Of a stretch of 64,000 nucleotides of DNA, positions 16,706 through 25,789 are shown one piece after another. The notes beneath the pieces are model-generated. The model did no database searches, was not told the DNA's origin, and saw only the letters and a program-made list of their open reading frames with translations. Positions within the stretch are counted from its first letter, which is position 1. Every line of letters starts with the position of its first letter. Source of the stretch: Agrobacterium larrymoorei (GTDB lineage: Bacteria; Pseudomonadota; Alphaproteobacteria; Rhizobiales; Rhizobiaceae); contig NZ_JAAMFB010000027.1 of NCBI RefSeq assembly GCF_013322225.1, positions 62,001 to 126,000 of the forward strand. The letters run 5' to 3'. The position numbers and the translations under genes were made by a program.

Positions 16706-17983
16706 TCACTTGAAAACCGCATTCGGGCTATCGAGGCTGTCGGAACCCTCCAGCTGAATCTTGCCGAGGTTGAGAGCGGCAATGACGCGTTCGATTGTCT
16801 TTGTCTGGTCCAGAAGTCCATCGATGGCGGCCTGCACGGTGGCGTTGCCTTCCTTGTTGCCCTCACCGATCATCTGGTCGTAAGCCTCAACCGTCTGGGC
16901 GCGCTTTTCCATGGCGTGCATGGCATCCAGCGTCTTGTTCAGCTTGCCCTGCATTTCCGTGTCCAGCGCCTTGTCGCTCTCGGCGACCAGCTGTGAAAGG
17001 GAAGGGCCGGTCATCTTGGTGCCGTCCGCGCGGGTATATTCACCGGTATAGGCAGAGGCGATGCCGATCGCGTCGTTGAGATGCGAGTTGTAGGTGTTGT
17101 CGGAGAAGCAATCATGCTCTTCTTCGGGATCGTGCAGCAGAAGGCCGAGCTTCATGCGCTCGCCTGCAAGTTCGCCATAGGAAAGAGACCCCATGCCGGT
17201 GAGGATCGCTGTCAGACCCTTCTTCGGATCGGCTTCAACCGTGGTCGCCGCTTCTCCATCCGGTGCCCAGTTCGCGACCATCTCCTTGAGGTCCGCGACC
17301 AGCAGCGTGGACGCAGATTTCAGGTAGTCGGCGCGACGGTCGCAATTGCCGCCACTGCAGTTCTTGATGTCGTAGTCCGTGTAGGGCCGGTTTCCGGCAC
17401 CCAGACCGGTGCCGTTCAGATCCTGTCCCCACAGAAGGAATTCGATGGCGTGATAGCCCGTGGTGACGTTAGCCTCCACTTCGCCTGCCTCCGCCAGACT
17501 GCGGATCAGCTCCGGCGTGATCTTGGAAGCGTCTATGTCTTCGTCGCCGACCTTGATCTTTTTGTTGGCGATAATGTTGGCGGTGTAAAGCTCGTTCTCG
17601 TCGCTTTCCGTGCCGTAAGAGCCGTCGACGTAATCAATCAGCCCCTCGTCCAGCGGCCACGCGTTAACGCCGCCTTCCCATTCATCGACGATGGGGTTGC
17701 CGAAGCGATAGACTTCGGACTGCTGGTAGGGAACACGCGCCTTGATCCATGCCTCACGCGCAGCTTTCAGGTTTGCCTCGCTGGGTGCGGCGATCAGGGC
17801 GTCGATGGCTCTGTCTAAGGCTTCCGCAGTCGTCAGCGAGTCCTGATATTTCGCGTAAGCCAGTTCAGCATAATGTTTCACCACGGCTGCCGGATCGGTC
17901 GCAGCAGCAACGGGAAGGGCGGTGAAAGCGACTGATGCGGCAAGAAGCGCGCTACTGATGCCAATGGCGGTTTTGCGAAACAT
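16706..17983 (-). CDS. Imelysin family iron-binding protein, first gene of iron operon
   Basis: 425 residues from ATG 17983, which has GAGGAGAG upstream; an earlier in-frame ATG (18043) would precede the signal peptide. The signal FRKTAIGISSALLAASVAFTALPVAAA targets the periplasm. The body has the imelysin signature GYHAIEFLLWGQ (GxHxxE, near residue 172) and PYQQSEVYRFGNPIVDEWEGGVNAWPLD. Imelysins (ICMP, EfeO-like M75 fold) take part in iron acquisition at the outer face of the inner membrane or in the periplasm. It heads the set with the di-heme, imelysin-like and DUF1513 genes. Confidence 0.9.
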   Translation of the reverse strand: MFRKTAIGISSALLAASVAFTALPVAAATDPAAVVKHYAELAYAKYQDSLTTAEALDRAIDALIAAPSEANLKAAREAWIKARVPYQQSEVYRFGNPIVDEWEGGVNAWPLDEGLIDYVDGSYGTESDENELYTANIIANKKIKVGDEDIDASKITPELIRSLAEAGEVEANVTTGYHAIEFLLWGQDLNGTGLGAGNRPYTDYDIKNCSGGNCDRRADYLKSASTLLVADLKEMVANWAPDGEAATTVEADPKKGLTAILTGMGSLSYGELAGERMKLGLLLHDPEEEHDCFSDNTYNSHLNDAIGIASAYTGEYTRADGTKMTGPSLSQLVAESDKALDTEMQGKLNKTLDAMHAMEKRAQTVEAYDQMIGEGNKEGNATVQAAIDGLLDQTKTIERVIAALNLGKIQLEGSDSLDSPNAVFK

Positions 17984-18065
17984 GAACTCTCCTCTGCGGC
18001 CTTCCAGTAACGAGGCCGTGAAGCAGAGTTCTGAACCTTTCACAAACTTGTGTCAAACATTCTAG

Positions 18066-18082
18066 TTTAGAAGCTTTCCAAG
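18066..18082. promoter_or_regulatory. Candidate Irr (iron control element) box before the imelysin operon
   Basis: TTTAGAA-GCT-TTCCAAG matches the rhizobial iron-control-element pattern TTTAGAA-N3-TTCTAAA at 12 of 14 arm positions. It lies 83 bases before the imelysin start, a suitable place for control by the heme-responsive regulator Irr. It overlaps TTCTA-GTT-TAGAA (18060-18072), itself a palindrome. One site, so moderate support only. Confidence 0.45.
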
Positions 18083-18094
18083 TGGAATGCTTCG

Positions 18095-19384
18095 TTATGC
18101 GCCACGCTTCATCACGCAAAAGAAGAAACCATCCGTATCGGTTGTAGCGGGCGTCAAAGTCACCGTCTCACCGTCGCCTGAGTGCGGTTTTGCAACTTGC
18201 GCGCCGAAAATGCCGTTCCAGCGGTCCAGCGCGGAGTGGATCGAAAATTCGGGATTTTCTGCGCAGAAGCGGCGTACCTGACGCTCGTTTTCTTCCGGCA
18301 GTACGGAGCAGGTGACATAAAGCAACTCGCCGCCGGGCCGAACGAAGGTCTTTGCCTGATCCAGCGCTTCCGCCTGCTGCCCCACGCGTTCTTCGAGATT
18401 GCGCTGCGTCAGCCGCCACTTGGTGTCCGGCCGGCGGCGCCATGTGCCGGTGCCGGTGCAGGGGGCATCTACCAGCACTCGGTCGAATTTTTCGCGGAAT
18501 GGATTTAGGCCCGATGCGCGGTCATGAACCTGCACATTGCGGGTGCCTGCACGTTTCAACCGTTCGATGATCGGGGCCAACCGTTTGCGGTCGGCGTCGA
18601 AGGCGTGGACCTGCCCCTTGTTGTTCATGGTCGCAGACATGGCCAGCGTCTTGCCACCGCCGCCTGCGCAATAATCGAGGATTTGCTCGCCTTCCTGCGC
18701 ACCAACCAAATCGGCCACGATTTGCGAGCCTTCATCCTGCACCTCGAACCAGCCCTTCTGAAAGGAAAGCTCGGCGGTGACATTCGGCAGACGCGATGGG
18801 CCTGCACCTGCGGGAATACGAACGCCCTGACGAGCAATGCGCGTGGCTTCGGCGCCAGCGTCGTCTAATGCCCTGAGCACCTTTTCGCGGCTTGCCTTCA
18901 GCGTGTTGGCGCGAAGGTCCAGCGTCGGGCGCTCGTTGAGAGCCTGCGCCTGGGCGAGCCAGCCCTCGCCAAAAGCAGCTTCGAACGATGCCTGAACCCA
19001 GTCGGGAATGTCGCCCTGCACATGTAGAGGCGCGTTTGAAATGTCGCGGGAGGAAAAAGCCTCGATAGCGCTTTCGGAAAGAGGTGCAGGCGCAAACTTG
19101 TCGCCGTCGAATTCGGCGGTCAACTGGTCGAGGGATTTTCCCCACTGACGTAGCATCACGGCGTATCCGAGAGCGTCGGCGCTGTCGTTATCCATCATCC
19201 AGGCGTGAGAAAGTTTCATGCGAAGGGCATCGTATACGATGTTGCCGATGGCGGCCCTGTCGCCGGAACCAGCGAAACGATGCGCCAGTCCCCAGTCTTT
19301 CAGTGCATCGGCAACCGGGCGTCGACGCGCCTCGATATCTGCCAACACTTCGATTGCCCCGGCCAAACGCCCGCCTAAACGCAT
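18095..19384 (-). CDS. RsmB/NOP-family rRNA (cytosine-C5) methyltransferase
   Basis: 429 residues. The N-terminal part is NusB-like and helical; the C-terminal part is the SAM-binding Rossmann domain with LDYCAGGGGKTLAMSA near residue 235 and the two family cysteines in DAPCTGTGTWRRRPD (motif IV) and LLYVTCSVLPEENERQV (motif VI). It methylates a cytosine in RNA, most likely 16S rRNA. Start MRLGGRLAGAIEV is the natural family start. It is transcribed alone, away from RlpA. Confidence 0.88.
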   Translation of the reverse strand: MRLGGRLAGAIEVLADIEARRRPVADALKDWGLAHRFAGSGDRAAIGNIVYDALRMKLSHAWMMDNDSADALGYAVMLRQWGKSLDQLTAEFDGDKFAPAPLSESAIEAFSSRDISNAPLHVQGDIPDWVQASFEAAFGEGWLAQAQALNERPTLDLRANTLKASREKVLRALDDAGAEATRIARQGVRIPAGAGPSRLPNVTAELSFQKGWFEVQDEGSQIVADLVGAQEGEQILDYCAGGGGKTLAMSATMNNKGQVHAFDADRKRLAPIIERLKRAGTRNVQVHDRASGLNPFREKFDRVLVDAPCTGTGTWRRRPDTKWRLTQRNLEERVGQQAEALDQAKTFVRPGGELLYVTCSVLPEENERQVRRFCAENPEFSIHSALDRWNGIFGAQVAKPHSGDGETVTLTPATTDTDGFFFCVMKRGA

Positions 19385-19469
19385 TGTCTACCTCATTTTC
19401 TTGGTGCCCGGTTGGTAGACGCGAATGGCGGCGAGGGCAAGGCTTTGAGAAGAATTCCCGAATAGCCTG

Positions 19470-19838
19470 TTAGTTGGAGGCGAGAACCTCGTAGCAGACT
19501 TTTGCAGTGCCGGAGCTGATCATTCCGACTTCCCGGGCTGCTGCCTTGGACAAATCGAGCACGCGACCCTTGATGAAAGGACCACGGTCATTGATGCGAA
19601 CCACGACGGCTTTGCCTGTGCGGGAGTTCGTAACCTTGACCTTGGTGCCAAAGCGCAAGGAACGGTGCGCAGCGGTAAGTTTCGAAGGATTCATGCGCTC
19701 GCCCGAAGCAGTCTTCGAGGTCAACGCATACCATGATGCGCCGCCACAGCCATTAGCGGCATTGGCGTTAAGTGGAGCCATGAGACAACAGACGGCAATA
19801 GTTGCAGCCGCGAAAGTCTTGCGTCGGATATTCGTCAA
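19470..19838 (-). CDS. RlpA-like double-psi beta-barrel protein
   Basis: About 122 residues from a TTG at 19838, chosen because AGGGA lies seven bases upstream and it leaves a clean signal peptide ([24 protein letters not shown]). The longer frame from 19943 would put a charged tail before it. The DPBB domain is typical of Rlp[47 protein letters not shown] and [11 protein letters not shown]. RlpA proteins cut denuded glycan strands in septal peptidoglycan. No SPOR domain is present, so this is the short form. Confidence 0.82.
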   Translation of the reverse strand: MTNIRRKTFAAATIAVCCLMAPLNANAANGCGGASWYALTSKTASGERMNPSKLTAAHRSLRFGTKVKVTNSRTGKAVVVRINDRGPFIKGRVLDLSKAAAREVGMISSGTAKVCYEVLASN

Positions 19839-20233
19839 ACTGTGCTTCCCTGATACTCGGCCAAACCCCGTTTTGAATTGCAGGCCGATTAATATGCTGA
19901 GTGTAGGGCGAGCGAAAAATGGCAAAAAATGGCCAAGAGCCAATCACGAAGTGTTACATTCTGTAATATTTGTGATCAGTCTTGGGAGACCAAATTTAGA
20001 TAGCCTTCGATGTATGTCGAAAAAATTTCTTTAGAATCAATCGGCAAGAAGAAATTCGTTGCGGATGGCGTCCAGATTGAATCACTTCACAAAAGCACAG
20101 TGAAATAATTTTCCAATTGCTGAAAAAAATCGCTCAATTTGCACATTAACGAAAGGTTAAAAGCGAAAAAGGCGATGAGAAACTTTCTAAAAAGGCGTCT
20201 TGGATGAATTTTTCATTTTGGCAAGATGAACAT
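19839..20233. other. AT-rich gene-free stretch upstream of rlpA-like gene
   Basis: 395 bases without a credible gene. It is clearly more AT-rich than its surroundings (many runs of A and T near 20100-20160) and probably carries the promoter for the RlpA-like gene. Its right end holds the stem-loop described at 20218-20249. I see no tRNA, riboswitch or known RNA. Confidence 0.5.
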
Positions 20234-20249
20234 CTATTCATCTTGCCAA
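20218..20249 (-). other. Perfect 13-bp stem-loop spanning the SDR stop codon
   Basis: TTGGCAAGATGAA (20218-20230) and TTCATCTTGCCAA (20237-20249) are perfect inverted repeats with a six-base loop, and the SDR stop codon (20234-20236) sits in the loop. No T run follows on either strand, so this is not a normal terminator; an mRNA 3'-end protector is plausible. Confidence 0.7.
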
Positions 20250-21112
20250 GCATTATCCTGCCACAGCTGGCACATCGACTTTCGGTAATCTGGAAAGCGA
20301 AAATCGAAGCCGAGATCGCGAAGTTTACGGTTCGATACGCGCTTGTTCTCCCCGTAGAAGGAGCGCGCCATGGGCGAAAGCTCGGCGGTTTCGAACGTCT
20401 GTTCCGGTGGCGCTTCATTGCCCATGATATCTGCGGCGAAAGCGACGACATCCTGCGGTGGGGCGGGTTCGTTATCGGTCACGTTGAAAATGCCACCTGC
20501 ATTCCTGCTAATCAGGAAAGTCGTTGCAGCACCAATATCCTCGACGCGAATGCGGTTGAAGACCTGGTCTTTCTTGACCAGTCGCCGCGCCGTGCCTTTT
20601 TGCAGATTGATGAAGCCGTTGCGACCGGGGCCGTAAATGCCGGAAAGTCTCAGGATGCAAAGGGGAATGTCAGCTCTCGTTGCCGCTGCCATCCAGGCAT
20701 TCTCGGCGTCGACCCTTTCCAGGGAGCGGTCGGAAACCGGCTTGCATGGCGTCTCCTCGTCTACCCATTGTCCATCGTGGTTGCCGTAAACGCCGACGGT
20801 GGACAGGTAGGCGGCCCATTTCAGGTTCGGCATCAGTGATGTGATATCACCCTCGCAAAGCCGCAATAGCGGATCGCCAGAAGCGCCGGGTGCGATGGAT
20901 TGTACGAGATGGGTGACGGTTACCAACTCGTCCCGCAGTTCCGCAGTGAGCATCGTACCGTCGAAAATGAACGGCTGAATATCGAGTGCCTGCAGCTTCG
21001 AAACATGGTCCGCGCTGCGGGTCGTTCCGCCGATCCGCGCCATGCTGCCCTGAAGATTTTTCGCGATTGCCTTGCCGGAATAACCAGCCCCGAAAATCAT
21101 CAGATGCGACAT
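20234..21112 (-). CDS. NAD(P)-binding SDR family protein (YeeZ-like)
   Basis: 292 residues from ATG 21112, one base after the queG stop. The extended Rossmann start is MIFGAGYSGKAIAKNL (GxGxxG variant). YLSTVGVYGNHDGQWVDE and RLSGIYGPGRNGF mark the epimerase/YeeZ branch of atypical short-chain dehydrogenases; the usual YxxxK catalytic pair is not intact, as common in this branch. Role unknown. It is co-transcribed after queG. Confidence 0.8.
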   Translation of the reverse strand: MSHLMIFGAGYSGKAIAKNLQGSMARIGGTTRSADHVSKLQALDIQPFIFDGTMLTAELRDELVTVTHLVQSIAPGASGDPLLRLCEGDITSLMPNLKWAAYLSTVGVYGNHDGQWVDEETPCKPVSDRSLERVDAENAWMAAATRADIPLCILRLSGIYGPGRNGFINLQKGTARRLVKKDQVFNRIRVEDIGAATTFLISRNAGGIFNVTDNEPAPPQDVVAFAADIMGNEAPPEQTFETAELSPMARSFYGENKRVSNRKLRDLGFDFRFPDYRKSMCQLWQDNAWQDE

Positions 21113-21113
21113 T

Positions 21114-22250
21114 TTATCGTCCCGCCATTTTCCATTCATCCAGCACATCCGAATCGTCTTCGGGCGCGCGAGCGGCAGCGTAAGCATTGAAGCTGGCACT
21201 GTCCATCAATCTCGATAGCGCCCATATGGCCATGCCGCGCACGTCCGGCGACGCATCTTGCGCGAGCGCCCTGCATTGATCGACAAAGCTGCTATCGCCG
21301 GAATTTCCCGCCGCAATCAAGACGTTACGGACAAACCGGTTGCGCCCGATACGTTTGACCGGAGAGCCGCTAAAGAAGCTCCGAAACGCCGCATCGTCCA
21401 AAGTCAGCAGAAAACCAATCGACGGTTCCTTTAGATCATCCCGTGCCTGAAGCTTTATTTCCGAAGCGCTTGCTGCGAACTTGTTCCAGGGGCAGGCCGC
21501 CAGACAATCGTCACATCCATAGATCCGATTGCCGATCATTGGCCGGAATTCGCGCGGGATTGGCCCCTTGTGCTCGATGGTGAGATAGGAAATGCAACGG
21601 CGCGCATCGATCTTGTAAGGCGAGGGAAACGCGCCGGTAGGGCAGGCGTCGAGACACGCCCTGCAGGAGCCGCAATTGTCGCGCTCCGCTTTGTCCAGCA
21701 GCAATTCCGCCGTGGTGAACATGCTGCCCAGAAACAGCCATGAACCATGGCTGCGGCTGACGAGATTGGTGTGCTTGCCCTGCCAACCAAGACCAGCCGC
21801 CGCCGCCAGCGGCTTTTCCATCACCGGCGCGGTATCCACGAAGACCTTGACTTCCTCGCCAGCCCGCGCGGCAAAGCGCGTTGCGATTTCTTTCAAGCGT
21901 CCTTTTATGATGTCATGATAATCGCGGTTGCGGGCATAGACGGAAATAGCTGCCTTGTCTGGCTTTTCCAGAATGCCTCGCGGGTCTTCATCCGGACCAT
22001 AGTTCAGCCCGAACATGACGACGGAGCGCACATCGCTCCATAAGGTCTTCGGACTTGCACGTCGCTCCTCTGTCTCTTCCATCCAGCCCATGGTGCCATG
22101 GAAGCCATGGTCGAGGAACTCCCGCAGACGTTCGGGGGCCAGCGGAATGGCGTCGGGCGAAGTGATGCGACATAGATCGAAGCCGAGCGCGGCCGCTTCC
22201 GAGCGGACGAAGTCCGTCAGTTTGGAAAGGCGCTTCTCTTGCTTCTCCAA
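21114..22250 (-). CDS. queG: Epoxyqueuosine reductase
   Basis: 378 residues, the usual length. It reduces epoxyqueuosine to queuosine in tRNA, using cobalamin and two [4Fe-4S] clusters. The clusters are read from CGSCRACLDACPTGA near residue 189 and CDDCLAACPWNKFA near 243. The general acid Asp sits in FVDTAPVMEK (about 137). A HEAT-like C-terminal part (VRNVLIAAGNSG, SPDVRGMAIWALSRL) binds tRNA. It follows the GST gene after a 67-base gap and is coupled to the SDR gene. Confidence 0.95.
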   Translation of the reverse strand: MEKQEKRLSKLTDFVRSEAAALGFDLCRITSPDAIPLAPERLREFLDHGFHGTMGWMEETEERRASPKTLWSDVRSVVMFGLNYGPDEDPRGILEKPDKAAISVYARNRDYHDIIKGRLKEIATRFAARAGEEVKVFVDTAPVMEKPLAAAAGLGWQGKHTNLVSRSHGSWLFLGSMFTTAELLLDKAERDNCGSCRACLDACPTGAFPSPYKIDARRCISYLTIEHKGPIPREFRPMIGNRIYGCDDCLAACPWNKFAASASEIKLQARDDLKEPSIGFLLTLDDAAFRSFFSGSPVKRIGRNRFVRNVLIAAGNSGDSSFVDQCRALAQDASPDVRGMAIWALSRLMDSASFNAYAAARAPEDDSDVLDEWKMAGR

Positions 22251-22317
22251 AGTCGTGTAGATGGTGCTTCTCCGATACGGTTAGCCGCATCGCATATATA
22301 ATGACGAAACGTCGGGA

Positions 22318-23016
22318 TCAAAAATCGAGATCGGCGTAGTGAGACGAAGGCGCAAGGCGCGGCACGCGTTCCGCAAGAAGCGGCCGGAAAGACGGACGGG
22401 ACTTGACGCGCTGGTACCATTCCTTGGCGATAGGCGCTTCCAACCAGTTGATCTCACCAAGGTAATCCAGAATGGAAACGGAAGCAGCCGCGGCAAGATC
22501 GGCGTAGCTCAGACGATCGCCGGCAAGCCATGTGCGAGAACCGGCCAACCATTCAAGGTACTTCATGTGTTGGCGAATATTTGCGCGGGCCGTACGCAGC
22601 AGCTTGGAGTCGGGTGGGCCGCCGCCCTGTGCCGTCGTCATTTGCAGTTTGTAGGCGCGCTCTCGCACCAGCGGGCGGGTAATATCGGTTTCCATTTTCT
22701 GGAGAAACCACTCCGTCAGGCGGCGTATTTCAGCACGCTGGAATGGTTCTTCCGCCAGTAGCCGCCTGTCGCGTTTCAGCACACCGTGGGTTTCGTCCAG
22801 AAATTCTGCCAGCACGTAGGGCCCACACAGAGACCGCATGTTGTCATCGACATAGACGGGCAGGGTACCCGCCGGATTTAGCGCCAGAAATTCACGCCGT
22901 TTCTCCCAAGGCTGCTCCTCAACCAGATCGGCCTGAAAACCGTATTCAGCGAGGATTAGCCGAACGAAACGAGAAGCAGTCGACATGGAGGAATGGTAGA
23001 GAGTTGGCATCGGCAC
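22318..23016 (-). CDS. Glutathione S-transferase family protein
   Basis: 232 residues. The N-terminal thioredoxin fold has the GST pattern: TLYHSSMSTASRFVRLILAEYG, with Ser in the usual activating position, NPAGTLPVYVDD (cis-Pro) and LAEFLDE. The C-terminal helical domain has LAGDRLSYADLAAAASVSILDYLG, the N-capping box region. It conjugates or handles glutathione thiols; substrate unknown. Start ATG 23016. Confidence 0.87.
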   Translation of the reverse strand: MPMPTLYHSSMSTASRFVRLILAEYGFQADLVEEQPWEKRREFLALNPAGTLPVYVDDNMRSLCGPYVLAEFLDETHGVLKRDRRLLAEEPFQRAEIRRLTEWFLQKMETDITRPLVRERAYKLQMTTAQGGGPPDSKLLRTARANIRQHMKYLEWLAGSRTWLAGDRLSYADLAAAASVSILDYLGEINWLEAPIAKEWYQRVKSRPSFRPLLAERVPRLAPSSHYADLDF

Positions 23017-23157
23017 TCTAAATTTTATGAAATGGGGGTGGGCTGTCTACTTGTGGCTAAAAAAAGCTCAAAATGCGGCGACGCCAATATTATTAGCTAT
23101 GCGGGTTTAAGACAGCTTTAACATCAGGCGTAAAACGCTTGCGGAGTGTAACTCAAT

Positions 23158-23189
23158 AAAAAAGCGCCGTTGCAAAAGCCGACGGCGCT
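23158..23189 (-). terminator. Rho-independent terminator after the small secreted protein gene
   Basis: On the minus strand AGCGCCG (rc of 23183-23189) pairs with CGGCGCT (rc of 23163-23169) around a 13-base loop, followed by a T-rich run (complement of 23156-23163). Confidence 0.8.
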
Positions 23190-23227
23190 CTGTGAAATAG
23201 TTTCAGCGCTAGAGCGCGGTGATCCGC

Positions 23228-23383
23228 TCAGTTGAGGCTGATCGAGCTGGTCGCGCAAGGATCGACGCCGTAAGCTGGAGAGCAACCCGTCTTGCCAGCT
23301 GCAACCGTACCTGGAGCCATGAACGAACCTGCCAGAACAACCAAAGCCGCACACGCAAAAAAGAGTGCGATAGACCTGCCCAT
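23228..23383 (-). CDS. Small secreted protein, 51 residues
   Basis: Start ATG 23383 is chosen for GAGAGGC upstream and because it begins a signal peptide (GRSIALFFACAALVVLAGSFMAPGTVAA); the longer frame is not supported. The mature part is only about 20 residues, with two Cys (GKTGCSPAYGVDPCATSS) that could form a disulfide. I do not recognise the family. A strong terminator directly downstream supports it as a real expressed gene. Confidence 0.65.
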   Translation of the reverse strand: MGRSIALFFACAALVVLAGSFMAPGTVAAGKTGCSPAYGVDPCATSSISLN

Positions 23384-23664
23384 TTTATACTTGCCTCTCA
23401 GACGATTAGACGGAGCGATCAACGTCGCCACGCGATGATTGTTAGGTTCGGAATATGTGACGGATGTGGCGTTTACCAATAAAGCAGCTTGCTGAACACG
23501 GGGTTAATGCGAACTCTTGTCCACAGTTGCCCTTGTGCCACGCTTTCGTTGGTTGACGACGCCATGCCCCTCAATGCCCCGGCGAAACGAATAGGGCAGC
23601 GAACATTGTCGCTGCCCTATATTGGCATAACTCATCAAAATGATTTTGGTTGCATGCCCAGTCT

Positions 23665-24645
23665 TTAGGCAGCTTTACCCGTATGGCTGAACTGTCCATT
23701 CGTTCTATAACTGACCATGTAGGACGGCAGCACGGAGGCAACGCGCACGGGCATAATACCGATTCCCGCCAAAGTCAGGCCGGATTTTTCTGCCTCGGAA
23801 GACACGATATTGTCGTGCCTCAGCATCGAAACCTGATCCACGGTCAACGGCGGGCTGATCAGCGGAATGAGCGAGGCGATCTTGCCGATCAGCGATGCGA
23901 TGCCGAATGGCAGAGTAACCAAGGGGCGCTGGCGATAGGTGGCCGTCAATACAGCCTCGAGACAGTCGCGGAAGGTCATGACGTCCTGGCCACCAAGCTC
24001 ATAAGTCGCTCCCGGCTTCAGCTTGCCATCGACGCTGCGGGCGACGGCTTCGGCAACGTCTTCGACATAAACCGGCTGGAACTTCGTCTGACCGCCGCCG
24101 ATCAATGGCAGAAAAGGCATGCGCTGCGCCATGCCGGCAAATTTGTTGAAGAAATCGTCTTCGGGTCCAAACACGATGGAGGGCCGCAGAATGACGGCTT
24201 CGGGCAGAACCGAGCGGATCGCCGCTTCGGCGCGACCCTTGGTTTTGATGTAGCCAATGGAAGAATTTGCATCGGCACCGATGGCGGAAATATGCGTCAA
24301 CGTGGCACCGGCATTCTTTGCTGCTTCCGCAACTGCGCGCGCGCCGAATTCCTGCACGGCGTCGAAGGTGTTTCGACCGCTTTCGAACAGGATACCGACG
24401 CAGTTAACGACGTGGTCGGCATCTTCGACGGCCTTGACGATCGAGTCCTTGTAACGAAGGTTTGCCTGCGCGAAGGATATCTGCCCGACATTGCCCAATG
24501 GCTGGAGGAATCCCGCGAGATCAGGACGTCTAACGGCGACGCGGATTCGATAGCCGCGCTTTGCAAGCGTGCGTACGATATGCCGCCCGACAAAACCCGA
24601 GCCGCCGAAAACCGTGACGAGAGGGGGAAGGTTGGCCAAGGGCAT
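23665..24645 (-). CDS. Complex I NDUFA9-like NAD(P)-binding protein
   Basis: 326 residues of the atypical extended SDR group. It opens with VTVFGGSGFVGRHIVRTLAKRG (GxxGxxG) and has HVVNCVGILFESGRNTF, THISAIGAD and ILRPSIVFGPEDDFFNKFA. In rhizobia this gene is annotated as a homologue of the mitochondrial complex I assembly/subunit NDUFA9. A hydrophobic segment near 236-250 (LPFGIASLIGKIASLIPLI) suggests membrane association. No catalytic YxxxK is intact except YIKTKGR, so activity is doubtful. It is alone in its transcript. Confidence 0.85.
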   Translation of the reverse strand: MPLANLPPLVTVFGGSGFVGRHIVRTLAKRGYRIRVAVRRPDLAGFLQPLGNVGQISFAQANLRYKDSIVKAVEDADHVVNCVGILFESGRNTFDAVQEFGARAVAEAAKNAGATLTHISAIGADANSSIGYIKTKGRAEAAIRSVLPEAVILRPSIVFGPEDDFFNKFAGMAQRMPFLPLIGGGQTKFQPVYVEDVAEAVARSVDGKLKPGATYELGGQDVMTFRDCLEAVLTATYRQRPLVTLPFGIASLIGKIASLIPLISPPLTVDQVSMLRHDNIVSSEAEKSGLTLAGIGIMPVRVASVLPSYMVSYRTNGQFSHTGKAA

Positions 24646-24775
24646 GGGAGGCTCCTGCGAAGCGTTGACTATTATGTTTTTTGTCTCTTAGCTCAAAGCC
24701 GCGGGGACGGGAAGAGAGAAGAGGGGCGCTTGCCAGCAAAGGTGCTTGCAAGAGTAAAAGAAGCTTTGACGCGGA

Positions 24776-25066
24776 TCAGACGCCCTCGACGATAACAATC
24801 TCCGAATCGGCGACTTCCTGGCGGATTTTCTCCGCGGCCTGATATTCTGACGAGTTGTAGCAATCGACCGCGTGCTGCACCGACGGAAATTCGATGACGA
24901 CGTTGCGCGCCCGCGCCTTGCCCTCAAGCTCAGTCATCGCGCCGCCACGCGCGAGAAAGTTCGCTTCGAAACGTTCGAAAGCGGGCTTTGCGGTGGACAC
25001 GTAGTCCTTGTAGCGTTCCGCGTCATGTACATCGACACGCGCGATCCAGTACCCTTTAGCCATCAT
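24776..25066 (-). CDS. DUF1330 domain protein
   Basis: 96 residues, a dimeric alpha/beta ferredoxin-like fold: KGYWIARVDVHDAERYKDYV, FLARGG, NVVIEFPSVQHAVDCYNSSEYQ and IVIVEG are the DUF1330 pattern. Function unknown. It begins 11 bases after pyrF and is probably in the same operon. Confidence 0.88.
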   Translation of the reverse strand: MMAKGYWIARVDVHDAERYKDYVSTAKPAFERFEANFLARGGAMTELEGKARARNVVIEFPSVQHAVDCYNSSEYQAAEKIRQEVADSEIVIVEGV

Positions 25067-25077
25067 AAACCTCCTGA

Positions 25078-25785
25078 TTATTGGTTTGCCGGAAAACTTG
25101 CCCGGAGCATTTCCTCCAGAATGGCGCGCGCTGCGGCCTTCGGGTCGTTGGCTTTGACGATCGGGCGGGCAACGACGAGGTGGCTGGAGCCGGATTTGAT
25201 GGCGTCGAATGGCGTCACGACGCGCTTCTGGTCGCCAGCATCCGCGCCGGAAGGGCGAATGCCAGGTGTGACGACAGCCATTTCCGATCCGACAATCTCA
25301 CGCGCGGCGGCAGACTCTTCAGCCGAACAGACGATACCACCCATCCCGGCTGCGCGTGCCTGCTCCGCCCGTTTCAAAACCAGTGAGCGCGCATCGCCCT
25401 GATAGCCCGCGTCAATGAGGTCGGCATCGTCCATGGAGGTCAGAACAGTTACGCCCAGCAACGTCAGGCCAGAACCTTCAGCGGCTTTCACGGCAGCGCG
25501 CATCGCTTTTGGATAGGCGTGCAGGGTAAGCATCGACATGCCCATCTTGGCGATGTTTTCGACACCGGAAGCAATCGTGTTATCGATGTCGAGCAGCTTC
25601 ATGTCGAGGAAGATTTTCTTACCGCTCTCCGCAAGCTCTTTCGCAAAACCGAGCCCACCCGCAAAGGCAAGCTGATAGCCTATCTTGTAGAAAAGAACAT
25701 CGTCGCCCAGCGTCTGGACGATTGTGTCCGCTTCCTTAACGGTTGGAACGTCCAGCCCTACGATCAGGCGCTCGCGTGCGGTCAT
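25078..25785 (-). CDS. pyrF: Orotidine 5'-phosphate decarboxylase
   Basis: 235 residues. It makes UMP from OMP, the last step of pyrimidine synthesis. The beta-barrel active site motif is [13 protein letters not shown] (Lys-Asp pair, near residue 60), with the phosphate loop [21 protein letters not shown] near 177. It starts four bases after the histidine phosphatase gene and precedes the DUF1330 gene, forming an operon. Confidence 0.94.
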   Translation of the reverse strand: MTARERLIVGLDVPTVKEADTIVQTLGDDVLFYKIGYQLAFAGGLGFAKELAESGKKIFLDMKLLDIDNTIASGVENIAKMGMSMLTLHAYPKAMRAAVKAAEGSGLTLLGVTVLTSMDDADLIDAGYQGDARSLVLKRAEQARAAGMGGIVCSAEESAAAREIVGSEMAVVTPGIRPSGADAGDQKRVVTPFDAIKSGSSHLVVARPIVKANDPKAAARAILEEMLRASFPANQ

Positions 25786-25789
25786 GGTT

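Noticed and set aside
17081-17818. 245-codon frame opposite the first imelysin
   Set aside because: Antisense shadow of a well-supported gene.
23650-24795. 381-codon frame opposite the NDUFA9-like gene
   Set aside because: Antisense shadow; the minus strand has the Rossmann motifs and a good start.
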